A stretch of 22,882 nt of DNA, from positions 1-22,882 of the IMG/VR virus record IMGVR_UViG_3300009488_001095, one strand, 5' to 3'. Every line of letters begins with the position of its first letter. Within the stretch, counting starts at the first letter, position 1. Of this stretch, positions 1-6,545 are shown piece by piece. The notes under the pieces were generated by a model. It did no database searches and was not told where the DNA came from. It saw only the letters and a program-made list of their open reading frames with translations. The DNA is from a virus. Made by a program: the position numbers and the translations under genes.

Positions 1-804
1 AGACATGCGCTTGGGTTTCATCCATACCATTATAATTGTTTTCGGTTATTGTATTCGGGGCGAACCGTTGAGTTCTTAATGGATGATATTAAATCGTTTG
101 ATGTAAAACCTGATAATGGAGATTGTGAAGAGTTATGTGAATGGTCTCTGTATCGTGAGTCGCTAAAGTTGAAACAGAGTGTAGTACCGAAAGGGGAAAA
201 GAAATTTCCTTTCATTCCTTCCTTGTATATCTCACCAAGTAATTTCTTCAAGCGTGGACCTGAGTCTTTAGTTTCTATGAGACGTGTTGCCATAGAGAAT
301 CTGCCATTTACTTTCTTTAGTCGTTTAATGTGCATGCAATGTTCTTCTATCAATAAGAAAAGATACTGCCCACCCTTTCTCTCAGATATTAGTTCTTCTA
401 TTAAGGATATTACATATCGGTTTGATAGTGCATATATTATGGTGTGGCAGAGTGACGGAAGGGCTGAATGGAAAGGTACACCAGTGGCACGAAAGATGGG
501 TCGGGGCTTGCGTGTTATTGATACTGGACTTAGTAAAGTATCGAATAAGTACATTTTACAATTAGCGGAGTTATTGCGCACCCGTGGATACTATTCAGTA
601 GGTGTGGGTGTGGAACCCTGTAAATTATGTAAGGTGTGTTCATTACCCCCAGCTAAATGCGTGAATCCTTCTCTTATCAGTTTTTCCTTTGAATGTATAG
701 GTGTAGACGTTACTTCTTTGCTATGGGGCATGGGGATACCCATAGCACAACCCCCGTTTACGTTTGTGACTAAAGTTGGGGGTGCTCTATACAGGAGTAA
801 GTAA
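1..804 (+). CDS. DUF2284-like predicted metal-binding protein (5' partial)
   Basis: The frame is open to the left edge. The first start-like codons inside (TTG at 49, ATG at 79) have no Shine-Dalgarno sequence, so the gene probably begins upstream. Two cysteine motifs identify the family: MCMQCSSINKKRYCPPF around residues 97-113 (counting from codon 49), and a C-terminal CKLCKVC...C...P followed by SFECIGVDV. These match the layout of DUF2284 predicted metal-binding proteins (CxxC...CPPF, then CxxCxxC...C and an E-x-x-GiDV motif), which probably bind a metal or Fe-S cluster. The biochemical role of the family is not known to me. The next gene starts 2 nt after this stop, so the two are probably co-transcribed. 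DUF2284 proteins are usually chromosomal in anaerobes and archaea, so one beside phage replication genes is unusual. The assignment rests on motif recognition only. Confidence 0.7.
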   Translation, partial: RHALGFHPYHYNCFRLLYSGRTVEFLMDDIKSFDVKPDNGDCEELCEWSLYRESLKLKQSVVPKGEKKFPFIPSLYISPSNFFKRGPESLVSMRRVAIENLPFTFFSRLMCMQCSSINKKRYCPPFLSDISSSIKDITYRFDSAYIMVWQSDGRAEWKGTPVARKMGRGLRVIDTGLSKVSNKYILQLAELLRTRGYYSVGVGVEPCKLCKVCSLPPAKCVNPSLISFSFECIGVDVTSLLWGMGIPIAQPPFTFVTKVGGALYRSK

Positions 805-806
805 TT

Positions 807-1310
807 ATGAGAATGGAATTGACATGCAGTGTAAATGTTAAAAACATCCCAAAAAGAAAACGATTGATATTATGTAGGGATTGCATTATTGCAGAAGAAG
901 ATAGATACTATGTGCATAAGGGGATGTCTGAGAAAGAATTGGTGTGGGGTCTGGGTAAGGAAAAGAATACTAAGATAGATATTTGGAGGTATAATGGTAG
1001 GGTTCCTTGCCTGAAGGTGTGTCCTTATTGTAAGGGTTCGTTCAGTAAGACTCATATTGAAGAAGTGCATGGAGAGGATGTTCTACAGGTTTATGCGTTG
1101 AAGGTGCGGAAAGAAATGAATAATTTATTAAAACAGTATAGGCTTGTCGGCAACTGGCGGGCGGTTTACTGTTCTTTATTAAGTTATGCAGGATGTAAGG
1201 ATGCAATGTATAATCATCCCATTTGTATATTCAGTATATGCTTAGATATAAAGGGTCTAATTCCTGATTGGAAGGAGGGGTTCTGGCGTTACGGTTTTAT
1301 ATTGGTGTAG
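807..1310 (+). CDS. small Cys-rich putative zinc-binding protein, unknown function
   Basis: The ATG at 807 follows AGGAG at 793-797 and lies 2 nt after the previous stop, so the two genes look like an operon. The 167-residue product is basic. It has a CxxC near residue 23 (LCRDC) and a C2H2-like knuckle at about residues 72-88 (CPYC, seven residues, H, four residues, H). The C-terminal third has more Cys and Trp residues but no motif I recognise. A nucleic-acid-binding role is possible from the zinc-finger-like spacing, but this is inference. There is no signal peptide or clear membrane segment. The gene ends 15 nt before the iteron/dyad element that precedes dnaE, which marks a transcription-unit boundary. 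Confidence 0.6.
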   Translation: MRMELTCSVNVKNIPKRKRLILCRDCIIAEEDRYYVHKGMSEKELVWGLGKEKNTKIDIWRYNGRVPCLKVCPYCKGSFSKTHIEEVHGEDVLQVYALKVRKEMNNLLKQYRLVGNWRAVYCSLLSYAGCKDAMYNHPICIFSICLDIKGLIPDWKEGFWRYGFILV

Positions 1311-1325
1311 TAACCTGAAATTGCC

Positions 1326-1441
1326 ACCCAGAGGCGTCCAGATGTGTCAGGATACATCAGAATAGGGTATTGAGTGTAATCATACACGAAGTTACCTAAA
1401 ACGCATCCTGACGCCTCTGGGTGCGTCTGATGGTATATTGC
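1326..1441 (+). promoter_or_regulatory. iteron/dyad element, copy 1 (upstream of dnaE)
   Basis: This noncoding 116-bp block aligns without gaps to 13026-13141. Positions 1366-1390 are identical in both copies (25 of 25) and contain the dyad GTGTA-ATCA-TACAC. The left arm 1326-1350 matches at 24 of 25 positions. The arms carry repeats of GCGTC spaced about 10 bp apart, i.e. one face of the helix. In this copy a perfect 12-bp inverted repeat (ACCCAGAGGCGT at 1326-1337, complement at 1411-1422) encloses the core. A weak promoter reading exists (TTGAGT at 1370-1375, 17 nt, TACCTA). The element could be an operator/promoter, a replication-initiator site or a recombination site; the sequence does not decide. 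It sits 30 nt before the dnaE start. Confidence 0.65.
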
Positions 1442-1470
1442 TGGGATTAGGTGTAAATTAGGAGGTACTA

Positions 1471-2331
1471 ATGGGTTTTTGTCATTTGCATGTACATTCT
1501 GAATTTAGTTTGCGTGATAGTTTAATTAAGATAGATAATTTAATTGAAATTATTAAGGGGCATGGTATGGATACAGTTGCTATAACTGACCATGGTGCGG
1601 TATCGGGTATATTAGAGTTTTATCTCAAGTGTTTAGAAAATGGTGTGAGACCTATCATCGGTATAGAAGCGTATGCTGTTAAAAATATTACTATCCAAGA
1701 TAGAGAGGAAAAGCGTAGACATATAGTTCTTCTTGCTAAGAATGAAAAGGGATATAGAAACTTGGTAAGACTGGCTTCTGTCGCTGGGGAAAGGGGTTTT
1801 TATTACGTTCCCCGAATAGACTTAAGGATATTGGAGAAGTACCGTGAAGGATTAATATGTTTAACAGCTTGCTGTTTTAGTTCAATTGTATATCTTATGG
1901 GAGAAGGGGGGGGAGATGTTTTGAGGATAGTACGTCTTCTCCGTAATTTATTTGGTAGAAATTTATACTTGGAGATACAACCCCATGAGATGAAGGAGCA
2001 AAAGAAGCATAATATATTAATGGACTCAATAGGACGGCGGCTTGATTTACCCTTAGTCGCGACCCAAGATGTTCATTTTTATAAGAAGGAAGATAAAGAA
2101 GTTCATGATGTTCTTATGCGTATTCAGGGGAGAGAACCTTATACTACGGATACTATATACCTTTCTACTAAGGATGAGATGTATGCGGAGTTCAAGAGTC
2201 ATGATTATTTATCACGTGACACAATTCGAGAAGCAATTAGTAATACTGGAGTTATTGCAGATGAAATAGAGAATTATAATATCCCGATAGAGCAGTTTTT
2301 TTTCCCTTCATTTGAATTGAGAGGTGTATGA
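1471..2331 (+). CDS. dnaE: DNA polymerase III alpha subunit (DnaE), N-terminal PHP-domain fragment
   Basis: The ATG follows AGGAGG at 1461-1466. The product is a PHP domain typical of the DnaE N-terminus. HLHVHSEFSLRDS at residues 5-17 keeps the H-x-H metal ligands, AITDHG comes at about 37-42, GIEAYA at 64-69, and VATQDVHFY followed by EVHDVLMRIQ at about 196-217. Because the ligands are retained, this may be a working PHP (3'-5' exonuclease or phosphoesterase), unlike the degenerate domain of E. coli DnaE. The frame stops at TGA 2329-2331, just after FPSFELRGV, where intact DnaE proteins continue into a G..YL..L...G segment. That continuation lies at 2603, beyond a 274-bp insertion. The fragment could act with the downstream polymerase fragment as a two-subunit enzyme. 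Confidence 0.88.
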   Translation: MGFCHLHVHSEFSLRDSLIKIDNLIEIIKGHGMDTVAITDHGAVSGILEFYLKCLENGVRPIIGIEAYAVKNITIQDREEKRRHIVLLAKNEKGYRNLVRLASVAGERGFYYVPRIDLRILEKYREGLICLTACCFSSIVYLMGEGGGDVLRIVRLLRNLFGRNLYLEIQPHEMKEQKKHNILMDSIGRRLDLPLVATQDVHFYKKEDKEVHDVLMRIQGREPYTTDTIYLSTKDEMYAEFKSHDYLSRDTIREAISNTGVIADEIENYNIPIEQFFFPSFELRGV

Positions 2332-2332
2332 T

Positions 2333-2575
2333 ATGAAGAAGTTCCCATTTTGTGAATGTGGATGCGGTGAGACAGTATCTAAATATGAGAATAGTTTTGT
2401 CAAGGGACATCATAGAGTAGGAACGAAGCATTCTGAAGAAGTGAAACAGAAAGTAAGGATAGCACATTGTGGGAAGGAGATGTCGGAAGAAACGAGAGAA
2501 AAGATGAGGGTCGCTAATCTTGGGAAAAAGCATTCTGAAGAGACAAAAAGGAAGATGAGTTTGGATTACATTTAG
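2333..2575 (+). CDS. NUMOD3-type DNA-binding ORF inserted in dnaE (homing-element remnant)
   Basis: The 80-residue product starts with a Cys knuckle, FCECGCG. Three copies of a short basic motif follow, of type G-K-x-H-S-E-E-T-x-x-K (TKHSEEVKQK, EMSEETREK, KKHSEETKRK). These are NUMOD3 modules, the DNA-contacting parts of GIY-YIG, HNH and related homing endonucleases. No nuclease domain is present, so this is either a minimal DNA-binding protein or, more likely, a decayed homing endonuclease. The larger ORF at 19460 has the same CxCGCG-plus-NUMOD layout. The ATG at 2333 has GAGAGG at 2319-2324 and begins one base after the upstream dnaE stop. An in-frame GTG at 2324 is also possible. The ORF fills nearly all of the insertion that splits dnaE. 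Confidence 0.75.
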   Translation: MKKFPFCECGCGETVSKYENSFVKGHHRVGTKHSEEVKQKVRIAHCGKEMSEETREKMRVANLGKKHSEETKRKMSLDYI

Positions 2576-2602
2576 GTGAGATTATTTTTGGGGAAAATTA
2601 TA

Positions 2603-2701
2603 ATGGATAATAAAAGATATTTGTGGAAGTTATGTAGTGAGGGTTTTGAGAATAGAAAGAAATATTTTGTGACGGAGGAGAGAACATATCAAGTAGATTG
2701 A
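2603..2701 (+). CDS. dnaE: dnaE internal fragment (32 codons) stranded between insertion and frameshift
   Basis: This frame encodes MDNKRYLWKLCSEGF and continues to ...TYQVD before TGA 2699-2701. It matches the DnaE region YL..L..EGL..R that links the PHP domain to the polymerase palm. Joined to the upstream fragment it gives FELRGV-MDNKRYLW, the expected continuation. It overlaps the next fragment by a few bases in the -1 frame. One extra T at 2698-2699 would turn GAT TGA AG into GAT TTG AAG and join it to the polymerase core as YQVD-L-KMEYN. No slippery heptamer is visible. So this is a natural lesion, an assembly indel in a T run, or a translational-coupling junction. Confidence 0.7.
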   Translation: MDNKRYLWKLCSEGFENRKKYFVTEERTYQVD

Positions 2702-2703
2702 AG

Positions 2704-5700
2704 ATGGAATATAATCTAATTATCCGATTGGGGTATGAGAATTATTTTTTGATTGTTTGGGATATATCACGTTATGCAAGAGAACATGGAATTTTGGGGA
2801 CAGCGCGAGGTTCAGTAGCAGGCTCACTGCTGGCTTTTTTGATTGGGATAACTGATGTAGACCCGATAAGATTTGACTTGATGTTTGAAAGGTTTCTGAA
2901 TGAGACGAGAGCGGTGACGGACCCCCCGGATGTTGATTTGGATTTCCAGTCTTCAAAGCGCAATCAGATAAAACAGTATATTATTGATAAGTATGGGAGT
3001 GATAGGGTGAGTTCAATAGGGTCTTATTCCAGAATGTATTCAAGTGGTGCGATAAAAGATGTTGCAAAAGCTTTGGGATTAGACTATCATTCTTTAAATA
3101 AGGCGATAGCACGTAGACTTTATGATATGACTTTAGAGGAAGCGTATGAGTCGGTTGATACATTCAAACAGTGGGTTGATAGAGATGAGGGACATAAAAG
3201 ATGCTTTGATATTGCTTTGCAACTGGAAGGTTTAGTACGCCATAGAACTGTTCACCCAGCGGGGATGGTAATTACTCCTGGAAGTTTAGAAGAATATCTA
3301 CCAGTTTATAAAGTAGGTAATACGATATGTACTCAGTGGAAAGATATATTCGTAGCGAAAAGAGGTATTTTGAAAGTGGATATTCTGGGGGTCAGTACGT
3401 GGGATGTAATTAGTTCTGCATTAGATTTTATTGAAGAGCAGATTAATTTATTGGATATACCGTTAGATGATAGTGGTGTGCTGGATACGTTTACAAGGGG
3501 TGAAACTTTAGCAGTCTTTCAGTTTGAAGCTCACCATCTTCAAAAGATAATTAAAATGTTAAGAGCGGATAGGTTTGAGGACTTAGTGGTTGCTACTACG
3601 ATTGCACGTCCTGGAGCGCATACAACAGGTATAATGGACTCAGTTATCAGAAGAAAACATGGTGAGGAAAAAGTAGAGTATCCACATGAATCAGTGAAGC
3701 AATTGTTAGCTGATACTTACGGGCATCCGATTTATCAGGAGTTAATTATGAAGATGGCGAATATCGCGGGAAACATTCCTTTAGTAGATACGGAAATTAT
3801 GCGTGCTGCTATGAAGAAAGAAAGTCATGAAGTGATGGGTGGGTATCAGGAACAGTTTATGGCGGGTTCTAAAAGTAATGGTATTCCTATGAGTAGTGCG
3901 GCGCGCATGTGGGAGATGATACAGGCGTCTTCAAAGTACGGTTTCAATAAATCTCATTCTGTATCATATTCTCTATTAAGTTACTTTTGTGCTTATTTGA
4001 AGTACCATTATCCTCTGGAGTATATGACAGCTTGCCTTAAACATGAAGGTAGTTCGGATAAGATACCATTACTTATGAATGAATGTAAAAGATTGGGTCT
4101 GAGCGTTAGACCAGTAGATATAAATAAGAGTGAAGTTCAATTTACTACGGACGGTGAGTCAATATACTGTGGATTTACTGTCATAAAGCATATAGGTGAA
4201 AAAGCAGCACAAGAGATTGTCACACATCAACCCTTTAAATCAAAGCGTGATTTATTGGATAGAGTAAATAAGCGTAGTTGCAATAAAAAAATAATTAATA
4301 GTTTAGAGGAAGCGGGTGTGTTCTCACATGGTGAGGTTAGCCCAATTAAAATACTTAATGCTTATGGGTGTTTGGTGGGAGAATTACCAGATTTAGATTT
4401 GGATGATTTAGATAACTGTTCAATGTGTGATTTATGTGACGTTAGATATAAGGTAGTTGAAGGCTGTGGAAGTCAGTTAGCAGATATTATGTTTGTAGGA
4501 GAGGCGCCTGGTTGCGTTTCCGGAAATTCTCTTATAGATGTTGCGTTTAGAAATAAAAGCGTGTATCCAAAAGGAATTCCAATTAAAGATTTGGTCGGTA
4601 AAAAGGATTTCTATGTATATTCTTATGATGTATCTGATGACAGTATGGTTCTTGGAAAGGTTAATAGGGTATGGAAGACAGGTAGAAAAAAGGTTTATAA
4701 GGTGACTTATGAATGGAGATATGCAAAGGGGCACAATACTGTTTATCTTGAGGATTCAATGAATGTAACATCGAATCATAGATTCTTGTTGAAGAAGTGC
4801 GGATGGAGAGACCCATTTAAGGGTATAGACTACGGCGAGGAGAGATACATTTCTATTGATGAGGGTTTGCAAGTTGGTGCAAGTTTACAACCATTTTATC
4901 GAAGTCAACCTGCAAGGGGGAACGCTCGCATAGGGGTTTCAAGTAATGATAGGAAGTCAGAGTCCAGGTTTCTTCTGAGCTATAAAATAGGGGAGGAGTC
5001 GGTGTCAGGTGAACAGTGTCATCATATAGATAGAGATACGCGTAATGATTCGTACGAAAATATAGAGCTTCATACTGTGAAGAGTCATTCCCGATTACAT
5101 ATAGAAGAAGACGGAAATCCTATGAGTAATCCGAATGTAAGACAGAAACATTTAGTAATAGTACAGTCTGAACATTACAGGAAGAAACATAGTATAATAA
5201 TGAAGGAAATTTTGAAAGACCCAGTTCGGTATTCTTTGAGATTGAAGCAAATACAGGATACAAATGAAGCAAGAAGTAATACTGTGAAAAAATTATTCCA
5301 AAACCCTCAATATTATTGGAAGTATTTGCTTGGTAGACAAAAGCAATATAACTCTTTATCTAATGATTGGGTGGTAAAGAAATTCCAAGAGAGGTTTCCT
5401 GATGTAGAACAGCCGATAGATAATCACAAGGTTATTTCCATAGAATATATTGGCAAAGAAGACGTTTATGATATGGAAGTGGAAAAGTATCATAATTTCG
5501 CAGTTAATGGTATATTTGTTCACAATAGCACAGAAGATAGAACAGGGACTCCTTTTATCGGCAGAGCGGGGCGGTTACTTAGGGGGAAATGGATAATTGC
5601 TTTGGGCTTACGCCCATCAGAAGTTTGGATTACTAATATTGTTAAGTGTGCGCCGAAGAGTGAGTCTGGTGGTAAAATAGGAAAGCCCTCAGACAACCAC

Positions 5701-5973
5701 ATAGCAATATGTACCCTATGGTTGGAAAAGGAGATAGATATTATAAAGCCACGTGTTATAGTAGCACTCGGTTCGTTTTCTTTGCAGCAGTTATCTATGG
5801 AAAAGTATATTACGAGAATGCACGGAGAGACTTTTGATATTGTGACAAAATATGCAGGTAAACGGGAGGGTATTACAGGGTACGGGCTTTTCCATCCTGC
5901 TTATATACTACGAAATAAAGAAGATGTTTCTAAAGAGTTGAAGGGTTTAAAGCAGATATTAGAGGAATTATAG
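2704..5973 (+). CDS. dnaE: DnaE polymerase core fused to family-4 uracil-DNA glycosylase, with an HNH intein
   Basis: Residues are counted from the TTG at 2698, two codons before the ATG used here. The C-family polymerase core shows ARGSVAGS (36-43), PDVDLDF (77-83, catalytic D80 and D82) and KVDILG with the third acidic residue, D228. A helix-hairpin-helix-like segment follows around 525-550. From residue 574 the protein becomes a family-4 UDG: Cys 574/577/580, GEAPG (601-605), then after the intein STEDRTGTPFIGRAG, WITNIVKC (uracil-reading Asn980, Cys984), Cys1005 and HPAYILR (1066-1072). The Fe-S cysteines and catalytic motifs are all present. The 338-residue intein lies at 606-943; without it this part is about 753 residues. 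The start is uncertain: GGAGG at 2674 is too far away, so translation may be coupled to the overlapping fragment. The DnaE C-terminal OB/tau-binding region is absent. Confidence 0.9.
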   Translation: MEYNLIIRLGYENYFLIVWDISRYAREHGILGTARGSVAGSLLAFLIGITDVDPIRFDLMFERFLNETRAVTDPPDVDLDFQSSKRNQIKQYIIDKYGSDRVSSIGSYSRMYSSGAIKDVAKALGLDYHSLNKAIARRLYDMTLEEAYESVDTFKQWVDRDEGHKRCFDIALQLEGLVRHRTVHPAGMVITPGSLEEYLPVYKVGNTICTQWKDIFVAKRGILKVDILGVSTWDVISSALDFIEEQINLLDIPLDDSGVLDTFTRGETLAVFQFEAHHLQKIIKMLRADRFEDLVVATTIARPGAHTTGIMDSVIRRKHGEEKVEYPHESVKQLLADTYGHPIYQELIMKMANIAGNIPLVDTEIMRAAMKKESHEVMGGYQEQFMAGSKSNGIPMSSAARMWEMIQASSKYGFNKSHSVSYSLLSYFCAYLKYHYPLEYMTACLKHEGSSDKIPLLMNECKRLGLSVRPVDINKSEVQFTTDGESIYCGFTVIKHIGEKAAQEIVTHQPFKSKRDLLDRVNKRSCNKKIINSLEEAGVFSHGEVSPIKILNAYGCLVGELPDLDLDDLDNCSMCDLCDVRYKVVEGCGSQLADIMFVGEAPGCVSGNSLIDVAFRNKSVYPKGIPIKDLVGKKDFYVYSYDVSDDSMVLGKVNRVWKTGRKKVYKVTYEWRYAKGHNTVYLEDSMNVTSNHRFLLKKCGWRDPFKGIDYGEERYISIDEGLQVGASLQPFYRSQPARGNARIGVSSNDRKSESRFLLSYKIGEESVSGEQCHHIDRDTRNDSYENIELHTVKSHSRLHIEEDGNPMSNPNVRQKHLVIVQSEHYRKKHSIIMKEILKDPVRYSLRLKQIQDTNEARSNTVKKLFQNPQYYWKYLLGRQKQYNSLSNDWVVKKFQERFPDVEQPIDNHKVISIEYIGKEDVYDMEVEKYHNFAVNGIFVHNSTEDRTGTPFIGRAGRLLRGKWIIALGLRPSEVWITNIVKCAPKSESGGKIGKPSDNHIAICTLWLEKEIDIIKPRVIVALGSFSLQQLSMEKYITRMHGETFDIVTKYAGKREGITGYGLFHPAYILRNKEDVSKELKGLKQILEEL
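4513..5526 (+). mobile_element. intein with HNH homing endonuclease, in the UDG motif of DnaE
   Basis: The intein is in frame and spans 338 residues. The N-terminal splice block starts with Cys (CVSGNSLID). Block B has the T-x-x-H motif (TSNHRFLL), and block F is DVYDMEVEKYHNFAVNGIF. The C-terminal end is VHN followed by +1 Ser. All residues for canonical protein splicing are present: Cys1, the block B His, the penultimate His, the terminal Asn and the Ser nucleophile. Between the splicing halves is an HNH nuclease signature (CHHIDRDTRNDSYENIELH, then H-x-x-x-H) near 5015-5100, so the element may still home. It interrupts GEAPG / STEDRTGTPF exactly, the most conserved motif of family-4 UDGs. 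Conserved active-site positions are the usual homing targets of inteins. Confidence 0.92.
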
Positions 5974-5990
5974 TGTTAGGAGGAAATATA

Positions 5991-6518
5991 ATGACTTTTA
6001 CGAAGCAGTATATAGAGAAGTGTTCAAAAGCGCAGGAGATACAAGATTATTATTTTGATGTAGATGACATGCGACCGAACCTACCATCTTTTGTCTATTC
6101 AAGAGAAATGGGTAAGGTATGTATTCAATTGTGGACACCTGAAGCACTACGGCAAGATTTAGAACTTATTGGTGGGTGTACTCTGGCGGTTTCTATAGAA
6201 TGGCAACGGGATGATGATATTAGGCTTGAGGAGAGTGACAAACCTTTCAAGCCTGACGCTATCTGGCTCCCCCGACAAGACCAGCTACAGAAAATGATTG
6301 GAGATTACAGCGAAGTGATGAGTGATATGGTAGGTTACGGTTATATCATGGTGACAGAACAGAAGAATCATAATGCGTGGAAATATTGCCATTGGTCTGA
6401 ATACGAATCTATGGAAGAGTTTTGGTTGCATGCTGGGATGCGTGGAATGTATGATAAGGTTTGGGATGATGATTCGTGGATAGATGAAGAGCAGATGGTA
6501 AGAAAGGATGAATCATGA
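5991..6518 (+). CDS. conserved phage-type protein with WLPRQDQLQ motif, unknown function
   Basis: The ATG at 5991 has AGGAGG at 5978-5983, a better start than the TTG at 5973 that overlaps the dnaE end. The product has 175 residues and is acidic. A central segment AIWLPRQDQLQKMIGDY (about residues 91-107) is followed by a Trp-rich C-terminal half with SMEEFWLHAGMRGMYDKVW. I recall this combination (WLPRQDQLQ, then a SMEQ-WLaf-M-K-KVW segment) from uncharacterised phage and prophage proteins of Gram-positive bacteria, but I know no function. There is no metal-binding motif, signal peptide or membrane segment. It sits between the polymerase and a methyltransferase and is probably co-transcribed with both. 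Confidence 0.6.
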   Translation: MTFTKQYIEKCSKAQEIQDYYFDVDDMRPNLPSFVYSREMGKVCIQLWTPEALRQDLELIGGCTLAVSIEWQRDDDIRLEESDKPFKPDAIWLPRQDQLQKMIGDYSEVMSDMVGYGYIMVTEQKNHNAWKYCHWSEYESMEEFWLHAGMRGMYDKVWDDDSWIDEEQMVRKDES

Positions 6519-6545
6519 ACCTGAAAGGTGTATTGGGGGATAGTG

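Noticed and set aside
30-581. 183-codon minus-strand open frame
   Set aside because: It is fully opposite the DUF2284-like gene, whose conserved motifs support the + strand. No start signal is visible.
2329-2602. Group I or group II intron in dnaE
   Set aside because: The insert is only 274 bp and the ORF fills about 240 of them, leaving no room for a catalytic core. I see no GTGYG start or domain V hairpin for group II, and no recognisable group I core.
2280-2720. Split-intein arrangement with a homing endonuclease between the halves
   Set aside because: Neither flanking dnaE fragment carries intein blocks at the break. The sequence goes straight from DnaE residues to the NUMOD ORF and back.
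2720-3163. Several short minus-strand frames opposite dnaE
   Set aside because: They are overlapping, without ribosome binding sites, and opposite highly conserved polymerase motifs.
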